A stretch of 64,000 nucleotides of DNA from Blastocystis sp. Blastoise (GCA_039096225.1 JBBPEB010000002.1:243501-307500), one strand, 5' to 3'; positions 28,442-42,403 are shown, counted from the stretch's first letter. Notes: generated by a model from the sequence alone, not told the origin. Numbers and translations: made by a program.

Positions 28442-29427
28442 CTAATGATGTCTATGAGACTCATGTGTATTATGATTATGATTATGATGTTCACTTTGAT
28501 GTTCATATCTGTTACTATTATTACTCTTATTATTAGTATTATGATGATGATGATGATGATCTTGACTTCGACTTCGAGTTCTTCGATTATGTGAATAATC
28601 ATTATATTTATCTTCTTTCTCTATATTTTTAGATTTTGAATGTGAATGGCCTTTTGAAACAGATTGTTCTCTTTGAGAATGATGTGATTTCCTAAGAGAA
28701 GAAGAAGAAGAAGGAGAAGGAGAAGGAGATTGTTCTTTAGTTTTAGTATTTAATGAATTATCTGAATGTACAGAAGTATTGGATTGTTCTTCAAGTCTCT
28801 TAAGACTATATATATATTATTATTAATTAATTATAATCATATTAAATATATAGTGATTAAAAATAGAGAACTAATAAATTAATTAATTAATATTTTATAC
28901 AATTCTCTATTATTTCCATAAGAAATATATTCTTGAAAAAAATTTTTGATTTTTGCTTGATTATTTAATAAAATAACATTTGATTTATGTACTGTTATCA
29001 TTTTATTTAAATCATTTATATTTATCTATAAAGTATAATCAATATTATTATCATAAAATAAGATAAATTATACATATATATACAGTAATATCCCCATTAA
29101 TTCTCATCATTTTTATACTAATAATACTACCCATAAAACCTGTATGCATATATAATATATATATAATATATATATAATATATATATACCTGTATACTGTC
29201 CATGAGTAATACCTATATCTGCTCCATCTCTTAAAATATTACTATTTTTAAGTTCTTTCTCATCTATTACTTGTGCTCCTAAACCAGAACGAAATGGAAT
29301 AGGTTTTAATTGAACAGGTTCAATTTTCTGTGGTTTTCGTCCAATAAATCCGTCATCTTTATATCCCATCCCGCGTAATAAGGCCGCGCCAAAATCTTCA
29401 ACTGGCATATCAGTATAAGAACGACTC

Positions 29428-29482
<55 letters not shown>

Positions 29483-30287
29483 TTGGATCAGGGGCATCTG
29501 GTTTCGATTCTATTTCTTCTAATACTTGTTCTTTAGTATTCTATATATATAAATATATATATATATCAACAACTATATAAATACAAATAATAATTATATA
29601 CATATAATTATACATAATGACTATATATATAACATAAATAACTTACACTTTTCTCTTGATTCTCTTTAATTGTTTGAAATATTTGAGAAACTTCTTCTTT
29701 TCCTTCTCCTATCAAAGCGTTTTCCACGGGAATAACCAATTTGCTATCATGATCTTCTTTTTGAACAGCATCTATATACACATATATTTATTACTACTAC
29801 TTTATAGTATTTCTTCGATATTTTTTTAATTTTATATATTTCAGTATATATATTTATATTAAAATTCATTATAATAACTAATATACCTGGATTCACACTT
29901 TTTAAAATAGCTTGACGCGCTAATTCTTCTACTGACTAAACATAATTATACAAATTAATATAATTAGCACATGAAAATTACCAATTCTTTTGATTGAGTT
30001 TGTTTTGATTCAGGTTGTGATTCTTTTTGTGATTCTATTTCGGTAACTGATTGTGATTGTTCTTGTTTCTTTTCCTTTGCTTGCTTTATTTGATCAGATA
30101 CAGACCATGTGTCTCCCTTAAACGAAATAACAAGTTTAACTTGTGGAATTTCAATGGGTTTATTAATATCTTCAATAGATGATATAAATTGTTTCTTTTC
30201 TGTAGCCACTGTTTGCTTCACCCCAAAGATGGACAAACCTTGCTTTGGTTTCACAACTGCCTTAGAGGAATTTAAAGAGAAATTCAT
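28442..30287 (-). CDS. Spp2/GPKOW-like G-patch splicing factor
   Basis: Starts at 30287 (MNFSLNSSKAVVKPKQGLSIFG) and ends at a TAG at 28442-28444 (HESHRHH). About eight exons. The diagnostic part is a G-patch at about 29285-29410: MPVEDFGAALLRGMGYKDDG followed by KIEPVQLKPIPFRSGLGA. In Spp2/GPKOW/MOS2 the same VPVE.FG.ALLRGMGW core is followed by RP.GLGLGA. Spp2 activates the helicase Prp2/DHX16 in the spliceosome. Downstream, the exon reading GQYTGFMGSIISIKMMRINGD resembles a KOW-type beta stretch, as in GPKOW. The C-terminus is Arg/Ser/His-rich. An N-terminal SFKGDTWSVSD stretch also occurs in family members. A transposon lies 70 bp upstream of the start. Confidence 0.85.
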
Positions 30288-30366
30288 TATTCTACAAAAA
30301 GAAACAAAACGAAAATCAAACAATTACACGAAAAGAGATTTTTGAAATTTTTTTTCATAACGTAGT

Positions 30367-30438
30367 AGAGATTTACAAAAAACCGTATATGAATATATCA
30401 CCGGTTTTTTTTTGAGAAAACCGTATATACGGTTTTTT
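30367..30438 (+). repeat. Left terminal inverted repeat of the Mutator-like element
   Basis: 72 bases matching the right end (31589-31660) in inverse orientation at 71 positions. Confidence 0.93.
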
Positions 30439-31588
30439 ATTGTACTTATATGTCTTTTAATGTTGATATTTTTTTGTTTATTAATTATGTATATTCATAA
30501 GAATTATAGTTGTAATAGAAAGAAACTTAGAAAAAAAAGAAACAGTTCCATTTGTTGACATTGTTCACAAAGTATCTTCGAATTTATTGTTTACTATATT
30601 ATGATAATGTTAATTATGTTATGTATATATGTAAAAACTAATATTGTTGAAATACTCATGATATAAGTACTATTTTATAAGCAATTAATTATTTAATTTG
30701 ATATTTTTTATACTATAATATTTCTCCTTTACTATAAATGCTATTTAATACACAATAAACTAATATAATCAACATTTGATGAGCTTTAAAAAACTACATA
30801 TTCTGTGAAATGTTTTTAATATCTTTCAGATTAATGTGCTCTATCATGTCAACATCTTCATAAATAATTACATATCATAAATTATAACTGATATTACATT
30901 TTCACTAATTGTACATTGATTCTATTTTTATTTGACTCATTAATAGTAGTAATGATTCATTTATACTTTATATCTCTCTATATAAATATTTCATGCTTTT
31001 AATATAGCTATAACTAGTATTTAAGAGAATAAAAAACATCATTCATTTTATGATAGATAAATTTCAATGAAATTATAATAATATTATAAAATACATTGAG
31101 AAGTGATGATATATATCATATTATGTAATTATTTATAATATAGAGTCAAATATAGCCGATAATGTAAAAAAATGTTATAGTCACGGATTCATTGTATTTC
31201 CAAAAGAAGTTACTTCATTTTATATTGATAAACGCAGATTAGAGTATTGAATAAGAACAATTAACTGATTCAATCAAAATGGACAAAAAGTGATTACTAT
31301 CAATAGAGTTTAATCTACCCATAACTTGCTTGAGATTATCAGAAACAGTTATTATATGTTTGTAATATGACTAGATTAAGCTTAAATCTCTTTATTGTCT
31401 ATATAATCTAATTAATAATAAAATATTTCTAAAAGAATATCAAGAAATAACTTAAATATATGAATAAGCCTGATATAACACTTATAAAACAAAAAACAAT
31501 TTTAAAAAATTAATATTTGACTTTATATAAGTAAAATAAAATTCATATACGGTTTTAAAACCGAATATGGAATTTTGACTGAGAAATG

Positions 31589-31660
31589 AAAAAACCGTAT
31601 ATACGGTTTTCTCAAAAAAAAAGCGGTGATATATTCATATACGGTTTTTTGTAAATCTCT
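31589..31660 (-). repeat. Right terminal inverted repeat of the Mutator-like element
   Basis: Inverse of 30367-30438. The single difference is GCGG in the right end where the left end reads CCGG in the complementary orientation. Confidence 0.93.
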
Positions 31661-31670
31661 ATAACGTAGT

Positions 31671-32713
31671 AGAAAAATGAAAATAGTCGTGAAATTATTT
31701 ACTATTTATATTTTCCTATATATCTCTCCATAAATGAATTATAAATATGTAAAATGTGTTATATTGTGATGAACATAATATAAATATGTTCATAAGAAAA
31801 AATTAATGATTGTAATATGTATTGTACTGATTTACTCGTTATTCTTAATATGCATTGCATTTATATAATTATTTTTGTGCTAAATGAGTTTAGTAATAAT
31901 AGAAACATATTATAGCCTAATGTAAGCTTCTTTAATTTAACAGTTATTGGACAAGTCTGAATTCAGTCTCAATATTATTCGATAATTATAATACTCTAAT
32001 GTTGTAAATGCTAATATATTACTTTTTATATAAAAAAATAAGTGATTAATATGTTTTCGATCATTTTGTGTAAGTAATGAATCACTTTAAAAGCCATGTT
32101 ATATGTCTCAATAAATATATATATGCTTTATTAAATATAGAAAAAGTGATTTAGTAACAAAAGTCATTACTTTGTTGAAATATGTCAATTTTTTTAAATA
32201 ATTCCTTTGTTACTAATATTTCTTTTTGTGATATTCACATTATTTTCTAAGAAAACTATCAACGTGTTTCTGCAAAGAAATACCCCAATTTAATTTCTAA
32301 AAAAATAATTATATTCATTAAAAGACTTGTTTTTTGCATAATTACGAGTGTATAAGTATTTTTTAGATCTTTACAATAAATATATAGAAAAATTACTGAT
32401 AAGAAAGCAATAATTAGTCCATTCATAGGAAAACAAGATATTTATGTTATAAAAATCATTTTCATTAGTACTTGTGTGTCTCTAATACTTGTATATGAAC
32501 TTAAATTAATCATATATGTAATAATAACGTTAAAATAAAATAAAAATAATTTCCATATACTTTTACGGTTTTTCCCCAAAAAACACTCATAAACTACATT
32601 TTTCATCAAGAAAAACTCTTTATGGAAGTTACTCGTCATTTATCTGATGCATTCTTTTCTGTTTTATTTCATTGATATATATTTTTTTAATTAAAAAGAA
32701 TATTATATTGAAG
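31671..32713. other. Intergenic, 1.0 kb
   Basis: AT-rich promoter side of the first BTB-TLDc gene. The 65-codon minus-strand frame at 32442-32639 has no supporting features. Confidence 0.55.
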
Positions 32714-34493
32714 ATGGTATCTGATTTGGGTGATATAAGAAAAAATATTGTTCATTTTGAACAACTGATTGGTGATTTACTTGGAATCTTAAGTACTTCA
32801 ATAAGTTTTTGTGTCCATTCGAGTGATTCTATAAGTGATCTTTTAATGTATTATGTTAATAATAATGCGGATAGCAAGAATAAATCCAAAAATGTGATTC
32901 AAGAGCCATCTTTTCTTCAAAAACCACATGAAGAAATAAGCAATGATAATAATGATGTTGATTATATTCGATTTACAAGTAAAGGCCCAATTTATTGTCT
33001 TCCTAAGAGAATTATAAACAATTTAGTTGGAAGTTTTATTTTAGAACAGTGTGAAGAAGATCAAAGAACTACTGATGGTACTGTATATTTAGATTATCCA
33101 TATGATGAGACTATGGCTCCTTTATTAATTGATTCCTTGATGAATAAGAGTATTGATTTAAGTAAATATGAATATAAAGATAAATATGAGTTATTACGAT
33201 TATTTGAATATTGTGGGCTTCCTCTTCCTGAAGAATTAGTATATACTTTTAATCGAAGTGAAACGAAGTGTGTAAAATGTAAAGAAGGTGATAAAATATA
33301 CTTATATATTAATGGAATAGAAGATGAAAGTATATGTAGATATTTAATGAATAATAATTTATGGGATAATTATGTGATGAATTATAATAATGGATTTGTT
33401 AATTATTATCATATGACTGAAAATTTATATATAGATAAGAAATATAAATATATTAACTATATATATCAATATATTTTTAATAAATATATATTTATTTCTT
33501 CTAATGATATTATATCAATAAATCAAGAATTGTTCGAGAATGAAATGTATGATGTATTTGGAGATAATGGAAGAAATATTGCAAAAGAAGGATTGACACG
33601 AGTTGAATGCTTTTTAGAAACAACAATTATTAGTAACAGATGGATGGAGAAATATATTATAGATTGGATAGGTACAGAAAAGAAATGGAAATTATTATTT
33701 AGGTATTTCTATATAATTCATTTAATATATTTATTTATTATATTATTATATATAGAGCAAGTGAACATGAATATTCTACAAGTGAATTCCATAAATATTG
33801 TGATAATATAGGAGAAAAGATTCTTATCGTGAAGAATATAGATCAAAATAATAATGTTAATATATTTGGAGGATATGCATATGAGAATAGGTCTAATCAA
33901 CAACAAAATAATTGTATATACTTTTATTTTGTTTAATATAATATATAATTTCTTATTATATAGATATTGGTTTTCATAATAATACTAACTTTTTGTTTAC
34001 ATTCAATAATGAAATTGCAAATTATGCTTGTAAATATCCTTGTACAAATAGTAGGTTACGTAATACTTCATTAAATCAATTTGGAACTTTTCATAATAGT
34101 AATATAACTACATTCAATTCATTTGGATCTTTGCCTAATAGTAATACAGTCACTTCAAGTCCATTTGAATTTGCTTTTAAAGATTATATTTATATTTCAG
34201 ATCAATGTCATAATAATAAAGATTCTTATTGTAGTAAGACATTATGTAGATATATTAATAATGAGAATAACTTTGTACTTAAACCAGCAACTAGATATAG
34301 AAAACCAGCTATAGATATAAAAGATAATCTTGGTATATATGGACTTTCACAAATAAATAAAGGATTAGGAAATAATGTAAATTCTGGATTTGGAAATAAT
34401 AAAGCTATTGGATTTGGAGTAATACAACCACAACTTTCTGATTCAATTGTTAATTTCACAGTTGAAGATTATGAAGTATGGGGTATTGCCTAA
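32714..34493 (+). CDS. BTB-like / TLDc domain protein, copy A
   Basis: ATG at 32714 (MVSDLGDIRKNIVHFEQLIGDL), TAA at 34491-34493, three exons. After an N-terminal helix comes a BTB/T1-like segment (YIRFTSKGPIYCLPKRIINN, then VYLDYPYDETMAPLLIDSLM), then a TLDc domain starting at LLFRASEHEYSTSEFHKYCD and continuing IFGGYAYE, FTFNNE, YIYISDQCHNNKDSYC to VEDYEVWGI. TLDc proteins are linked to oxidative-stress resistance and V-ATPase regulation. The loop between about 34040 and 34440 is Asn/Ser-rich. Introns interrupt the TLDc domain at the same positions as in copy B (35200-36773). Confidence 0.82.
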
Positions 34494-35199
34494 AATATAT
34501 CATTATTATAAATCTATTTTTTTTTTTACAAATTTTTTTTATTACTATATATATATTGTTTTACTTTTCTTATTAATCTCAACTTGTTTAAATATAATAT
34601 CCTTTTAAGAAATTTTGTATTTTTTTAAAGTATAATTTTGTCAATAATATATAATTTGTATTAAATAGTCTATAAATGTATAAAAAATATGAGTTTCAAT
34701 TGTTGATGTCATTTATATGTTTTTCTTATATATTGGAAGTTTTTTACGGGTTATCAAAACACGAAAAGTATGTTTTTTCGATTAAGAATACATGTAATAG
34801 TTTATTAATTGTTTTAGGTTTTTAATAAAACTATATCATTTTAAATAGATAATACTATATATTCTTTGTTATTATTTGAATTTTTTTAGAAATATATTTT
34901 CATTTTTCCATATTGATAGCATTTTTATGTTTTTATAATAATTTGATTATTTATAAATATTTTTATAATAAAAGAAGAATATTCTAAATAGATTGCTGTT
35001 ATTTGTTACTCTTGAAAAAAACGTGTTATAATTATCTTGATAATTATTTAATATTATAAACATATTTAAAAAACAACAATAAACCATATTTTAAATCTAT
35101 TAAAAAATATTACATAATATTTTTAAAATTTCTATAAATAAAAGAAAACAATATATATAAAGAGAGAGAACAAAAGAAATAATAATATATTATCCGATT
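34494..35199. other. Spacer between convergent BTB-TLDc paralogues
   Basis: 706 AT-rich bases between the two stop codons. No gene. The flanking coding ends (DYEVWGIA and DYEVWGRA) face each other, forming a large imperfect inverted duplication. Confidence 0.6.
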
Positions 35200-36773
35200 T
35201 TATGCTCTTCCCCAGACTTCATAATCTTCTACTGTAAAATAATTTTTAGAATCAGGATTACCAGTATTCACAAATAATGAATGTTTTTGAGGAGTATTTA
35301 CTTCAGAATAAGAATATGCCTTACAATACGATTCTTTTTCTTTATTATTATTATTATATATTCTGATATCACTACCATATCCAAATGTTGGACCATACGA
35401 AGAACCACAATGTATACCAAATCTATTATCACTATCAGTATAATCATATTTAGTAGGAGGAGTACCATGTTCATTACTTAAGGTAAATAGATATTCTTTA
35501 GAATGAGATTTCCACTCTATATAAATGATAATGAATAATTATATACAATAAATCTACTACCTGAACCAGCCCAACTTTGATCTGTGTATCCTCCAAATAT
35601 ATTCATATGATTATTATGACCTTTATGTTTGATTATAGTTACTGTTTCTCCTTTATTATCACAACATCTATGAAATTCACTTACTTTATAATTATGTTCA
35701 CTTGCTCTATATATATAACTATATAATATAATAAAATATATATATATATACCTATATAATAATTTCCATTTCTTTTCTTTACCAAGCCAATTCACTAAAG
35801 AGACTTCAGCTGTTTGATCAACTATATATGAATGTGGAAATGAAAAATTAATATTCCATCCATTCTTTACGCTATTTCTTCCTTTATTACCAAATAAACT
35901 ATACATTTCATTCTCTAATAATTCTTTATTTATAGTCTTAGTTTCTTCTTTAGAAATGTAAATATGATTAGTCTTTATATATTCATAAATATAATCAATA
36001 TATGTATAATTCATCTTCAAATACATTTCATTATTCTTTTCGTCATAATCTACATATCTAAAACCATATTCATTAATAATCTTATTCCATAATCCATTCT
36101 TCTTCCAATAATTTCTTAATAGTTCATCTTTCTCATCATTTATATAAAGAATAACATCATCACCTTCTTTATATTGTATCATATTTTGATCTCTTTGATA
36201 ATGAACTGTCGTTAATTCTTCAGGAATAGGTAATTCACAATATTCAAATAAATCTAATAATTCAAGTTGATCTTTAAAATCTAATTGATCAACATTAATT
36301 TTTTTATTCATTAAAGAATCAATTAATAAAGGAAAAAGTGTTTCATCACCACAATAATCTAAATAAATATCACCATAAATATTCCTTTTATTTTCTTGAG
36401 AATTTTCATAGATAAAACTACCTACTAAACTATTTGTTATTCTTTTAGGAAGAGAATAAACTAGGCCATTATTAGTGAATCGAATATAATCAATTCCATT
36501 ATCATTATTATTCATAGTAGCATCATTTTCATGAACATAAGAAGATTCTTTGATAATTATTTGTGGATCATCACCATTCTTATCATTCATTGCTTCACAA
36601 TTTCTTACAGATTGTTTTACTAATTCATTTATAGATTCACCTGAATGAATACAGAAACTTATTGACTTACTTAAAATACCAATCAAATCACCAATCAGTC
36701 TTTCAAAATGAATTACATCCTTCTGAATATCACCAATCTTATCAGCATCAAATCCTACCTTCTCTTTCACCAT
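35200..36773 (-). CDS. BTB-like / TLDc domain protein, copy B
   Basis: ATG at 36773 (MVKEKVGFDADKIGDIQKDV), TAA at 35200-35202. Architecture is the same as copy A: N-terminal helix with FERLIGDLIGILSKSISFCIHS, a BTB-like segment (YIRFTNNGLVYSLPKRITNS, DETLFPLLIDSLMNKK), then TLDc (RASEHNYKVSEFHRCCDNKG, NIFGGYTDQSWAGSGS, CGSSYGPTFGYGSDIRIYN, VEDYEVWGRA). This copy keeps the typical TLDc glycine-rich and SYG/FG features better than copy A. The intron splitting LLYR from ASEHN matches copy A exactly, so the pair arose by duplication after that intron was in place. Confidence 0.84.
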
Positions 36774-38580
36774 TCTAAACAATAAAAGAAATAAAAGAAT
36801 AATGAAAACTCTTTTAAAAATTCTTTTTCTATCCTATATAGAGAAATTTGTTTCTCTAATTCAAAAACCTAGTTAAATAACTCTATTGTGAAATATATTC
36901 TTTTATAGCGTAAAATAAATAATAATCGTAAATATTCATTAAAACGACTTTTTCATAAATTCACGGTTATTCTTGATTTACTGACTTTTATTTAAGAATT
37001 AATCGTGATCTAAATCCATTTTTTATTCATTTTTTTAATTCCCTTATTATTCATTTAATTTATATTTTAAATGATAATTATTCCATTAAATTATTTCATA
37101 ACAATGTAATCTATAAGAATATTGTTAGAATAAACTAAAATAATCAACTGATTGTCATTCTTTCTTCAATTAGCTATTGTAGAAAATCTATCCTTCTTTT
37201 ATTATCAATCAAGATGTTCTAAGTATTATAAGTTAATATTTGCTTCTTCTAAATACCTTCATTTATTCACATTTTGGTTTGTAATCTTCTTTATATGGTT
37301 TATTTGAATATCAATCACTGTATATCATTACTCCAATAATCATAAATCACATGAATCACTAATTTAAATCAAGATTATAGTATTTCTTTTGATAATCATT
37401 CCAATGATATCATAAATTTGGTATCTTTATATATTTTTTATATCCGAAATATAATTATCTATCTATTTAATATTAATTTATTTCCTAATATTTCATTATC
37501 CTTCTAGTTTTTTTTTAAGAATCATTTCTTCTTATTATATTTTCTAAGAATTCTCCACATATAATATTTTATACTCCTTATAATCACTAAGAAAATCAGT
37601 CAATTATCTCCTTATAAACAGCTATCATCTACTGTTTTATATTATTTTCACAATCCTTCATACTCAATGATATTTAACTTATTTTTATTATCATCATAAT
37701 TTATCAAATAGGATTAATTCATACCATATGCTATTTCATTTTCTTATTCATAAATATCAATGAAATAATAAATAATATTATATTGTTTAATATATAAATA
37801 AATCTAATTCAGATATTCACTGCTCACATAACATTTTTATATCCATTTTTATCAATAAAAACTATTTATTGATATATAAATTATATTTCTTTTATTCAGT
37901 AATTACCAAAAAAAAATATATAATTCTATTCGATTTAATACAATACTATTAACATATTTATCATATTCATTGCTATTCTATCTAATTAAATATATGTTAA
38001 TAACTATTATCTAGGCAATTACTATGAATAAAAAAAATCAATACTCTTTATTTAAACAACACATCTTCTCTATTTTTATATCACTTACTTTATAACCAGT
38101 TTTATGAAACCTTAAACACAATTTATATAAATAAATTAAAAAAACTATATAATAAAAATTTCATAAATAATAATCATTTTTAATTCTTTCTGTATAATAA
38201 GAAAAGGAGTCACAAGATAATCGTCTTTTCTTTTAATACTTCATATATACCAAACAATTACAAAAATTGATACTTATCATACTTTATGATATTATTGTAA
38301 TAAAAAAATATTTAGAAATACTTATTATTGTAAAAGAATATGAATAGACACAATATATTAATTAATTTATAACATACAATAATAATACAATGTTAAAAAT
38401 GTTATATACTTAAAATAATAATATAAATATATAATTTTCATCATTATTTTATTATTTTCAATTCTATAATATTTTTTATTATATATATAATTAATAAAAA
38501 CTTAAATAAATATAAAAAACGAAAGAAGAATAGAAAATATATATAGTAATTCATAAAAATAGATATAAATACAATTTTTA
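36774..38580. other. Intergenic, 1.8 kb, G-poor plus strand
   Basis: No supported gene. Between about 37000 and 38300 the plus strand has clearly more C than G, with TTC/ATC words dominating. No tandem repeat. Confidence 0.55.
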
Positions 38581-40365
38581 TCATATTGTCTTGAGTTTAT
38601 ACTTCACATGATTTTCTTGAATAAATGAAGAATCATTTAATTGTTGTTTATATATATTTATTTGTTCATCCGAAATTTTATAATCTATACAAAACATTAT
38701 CGATATAGATAACTATATATATATATACTGGTAATTATAAAATCTTTCAATTTAGGAATCTTTCCATTAGTTATAAAATTAATAATTTTTGATAGCTGTT
38801 CCTCACTATAAACATCTATAAAAAAATGAAATTTCATAAAAAGAAAATTAAATAATAATATACATAATTCTAAACTTTTTAAATTTTTAGTTTTGTTTTC
38901 ATTTATACATTCAAATAATATCTCTATTTCATATTTATTCATTTTATAGTCTATATATATAAATATACACTACATTAGTTACACATATATATACCTTCAG
39001 TACCAATAATTGTATCCATAAATGAATTAGTATCATATTTACATCGAAAAATAGAAGTATTAGGATCATATGTATAATAATTGCGGTAATGAAAACCTAT
39101 AGAAATATTATTAATAAATAAGAATAGTATCATTTACTTTCAATAGCCATTAATTCAAAAGTAGTTGATGATGGAAAATTACTATTATTTATATATGTAC
39201 ATAATTCTTGAATAAAACGATTCAACCAATTTCTCTCACCATAATTTTCTATAGATATGTATAATATTTGATAAAAACAATTATTATATAAAAGAATTTA
39301 TTATAAATATCTTGATTCATGATATTATTCTTATTATCTATATACGAAACATGATAAATTTTAATTTATGGAAATTATCTCTAGTGTATACTTCACAAAA
39401 CTTATTATCCGGTATATCCCTAATGACTAGAATAATATTTATATAAATAATAAGAGTAAATATATAAGTAAATAGAATTAAAAACTTTATATATAGATAA
39501 TATATATATATACCAAGACTTAATTTAGTTGTATTATGGAAAATACCTTTGAGAATAAATCGATTTATAAAAGTCATATAGCAATCTAATAAAAATAAAA
39601 TTTCAATTAAATAATTATTAGTAAGCATAAAAATCACAAGTTTATATATATATTAATAAATACTATTTATTCTAACATAAGATGCCCTAGGAATAATTTT
39701 GAGCATAATGTTTTCTAATAATGTTAGATATTTAATGGATAAGTCTCTTGGGATACAAAAAACTATATACTTTTATTCATTTAATAATAAAACATACAAT
39801 CAATCGTTAGGCTATCAATAAAAATAATTCTATTGTTATTAAAGATATTTGATATGGATTCTAAATACTCTAAATCTAAATTCTCATCAACTATAGACAT
39901 AGTATAAAAAGCAGTATTAATATAAATATTTTCATTTAGAATATACAAGAAACACTAAAATTTTGTAAATTTTGTAATATATTAAGTTTTAAGAATCTTT
40001 CTAAAGAATTATTCATATCATCTTCCATAATATCTATAAGGATTAATATTATATATCAACTCTACAATTATTAAATATATATGAATACCTCCGACTGTAA
40101 TATCTAAACTATTAATATTTCTTTTATAATTCTCAAAATAATCTAATTTTTTGATATTTTCAGAATCAGAAGTATCAACTTTATAGTATATAAATATATA
40201 TAATAAATAGCATATAAAAAAATACGTTAAATAAAAAAAAATACTTTTAATTTCATAAAAAGAAATAAGATCTTTATCAAATAATTCCTTTACATGTGGA
40301 AAATCATAAAACAAATTATCTATATAAAAAACAAAGAAATATAATTAGATACAAAAACTTATAAA

Positions 40366-40405
<40 letters not shown>

Positions 40406-42403
40406 ACCACAACGATAAATATCAATATGAATTGAATGAGTATAAACTAGGTTATCTAAAAGAATAATTATTGTATCTTTTTGATTGCTCTCTATATGAT
40501 ATATTTTCATTGTATCAATTATTGTCATTAGATTAACAGGAAATAGAGACTCAAAATTCTTATAAGCTAGATTTAAAATAATAGTTTATTCATTAATATA
40601 TACATATACTTATTTTAATTTTGTAATTGATAATATGTAGTTGAGGAAAACATTCTTTCTTCATTGAAGATAAAGAAAAGGATTCTATATATAATATATA
40701 CTTTATATAATAATCTTTACCATCATCATATATGAGTTCAGTAACATTTGGAAATACATGAGTTGTCATTATTTTATTTAATACATTATTATCAATTTTA
40801 TGAGCCAGTTCTTTAACTATATTAAATAATTATAAAGTAGTATTATTAGCATCAATAACTACACATAAATACTTGATTGAACACTTAATATAGTTAAAAA
40901 ATCAAAAGATCCCTCTTCCAATAATTTCATAATAATTATCGCCATATTTTTTGAAATGGAATGAACTATTGTTTAATATTATGCTTATTATGTATATATT
41001 TACATGAACCATGCTCGAATTCTGAAATAGAGAAATAAGGACAAAGTTGTAATAATTGAGATATACCCCTTTCTGAAGATACTTTATTGATTCTAATTGA
41101 TATATATGTATATATAAGATAAATTAATGAATCAAAAACTTATAAATATAAATATACTGCAACGTATAATTTATTGTTGTATCTATATATAAGAATTATT
41201 AATAAAACAATTATATTATATTATATATATATATACAATCTGGTTTAATTATAATTATATCATTAAATGTATTTTGATCAGTATTTTCATTTTCTTCTAT
41301 TTGTGAACAATCATTTATATATATAGCTTCATTAATAGCATTTTTATAAAATGTATGTAGCGCATTTTCGTCTTTTCTTTTATTATAAGAATCAATTAAA
41401 TCGCGAGAATAATAAATATGATTTGTATCTAAAGAAGAAATTTTATTATATTTATTCATTTCTGATTTGGTGTAATAATCATATTTTTTAGGATAATTTG
41501 TTGTATTGTCATCACTATAGTATAGGCGAGCATATTCCATCATATAGTAATCACTATTTGGATTCAATAATAGTTTAGTTTCCTTGTAATGTGTTGTTAC
41601 TATATATATATATACTAGTTTTTAATAATACTTTACATACCAATTATTATTAATTCTTCTAATGAAGGAAATATATCATAAATACACGATGGACATATAT
41701 ATTCTATTGGAATATTTGACGCATAATCATCTATATATATTACTATTAAAATTTATATACTAATATATATATACATTCAATTATAGCTTTATCTATATTC
41801 ATCATTTTAATAAGTAGTGAATAATATAATAATTCATCTTTTCGCTGTGGAGTAAATAATAATCCTATTATATTATATTTGTAATGAATAATATACTAAT
41901 ACTTTTTATATGTATTTTTTTCTTATTTGAATTAAATAGTTCAATAAAATCATCATTCAATATGTTATTGTTATTATTATGTTCAAATATCTCATAATTA
42001 TTGTCTTTCAAATAATTATAAAACAACTCTTTAACATGAACAAATAAAACATTTTGAATTTCATTATCAAGTGTAATTGCATATTCAAGAAGTGTTTTAT
42101 ATATATCATAACCATCTCGTAGATTTAAAGAAGAAATATCCATATTATCTTCCATTAAAAACTGAATCACTTTGTCAATGCTCAATGAAGGAATATCTAT
42201 ATAATAACTACCATCCTCATATTTCTCAGAGTGTTGAACAATATCATAAAAGGTGAATTGTGGATATTTCTCAATAAATTCTTTAGAAATCCATAATTGC
42301 GTCTCATCTTGAAACGTAAACAAATCTAAAAGCATATGAATTGTTTTGATTACACTTGTATACATTTATCTTCGGTTAATAAAGACTTATTTTCTGACAT
42401 CAT
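38581..42403 (-). CDS. BTB-like plus leucine-rich-repeat-like protein, many short exons
   Basis: I place the start at 42403 (MMSENKSLLTEDK). A 38-base intron with GTATAC donor and TTTTAG acceptor joins it in frame to YLFTFQDETQLWISKEFIEK, the first strand and helix of a BTB-like fold (then FYDIVQHSEKYEDGSYYIDIP, MDISSLNLRDGYDIYKTLLE). A further ~16 exons follow, separated by TA-rich introns. They carry short leucine-rich-like units such as IFPSLEELIII, FPHVKELFD, FPNVTELIYDDG and IPKLKDFIIT. The last exon ends HVKYKLKT(I), TGA at 38581-38583. One large gene is the simplest reading; it could be two or partly decayed, since several internal exons were not phase-checked. Function unknown; the BTB-like fold is shared with the neighbouring BTB-TLDc genes. 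Confidence 0.55.

Larger units (their letters stand above)
30367..31660. mobile_element. Non-autonomous Mutator-like DNA transposon with 72-bp TIRs and 10-bp target duplication
   Basis: The left terminal repeat (30367-30438) and right terminal repeat (31589-31660) are reverse complements over 72 bases with one mismatch. They begin AGAGATTTACAAAAAACCGT. The element is flanked on both sides by the identical 10 bases ATAACGTAGT (30357-30366 and 31661-31670), a target-site duplication. Long terminal repeats with an 8-11 bp duplication are the signature of Mutator-like elements. The 1.15 kb interior has no reading frame above 60 codons. Each TIR holds an inner palindrome, AAAACCGTATATACGGTTTT. The near-identity of the ends points to a recent insertion. 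Confidence 0.92.
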
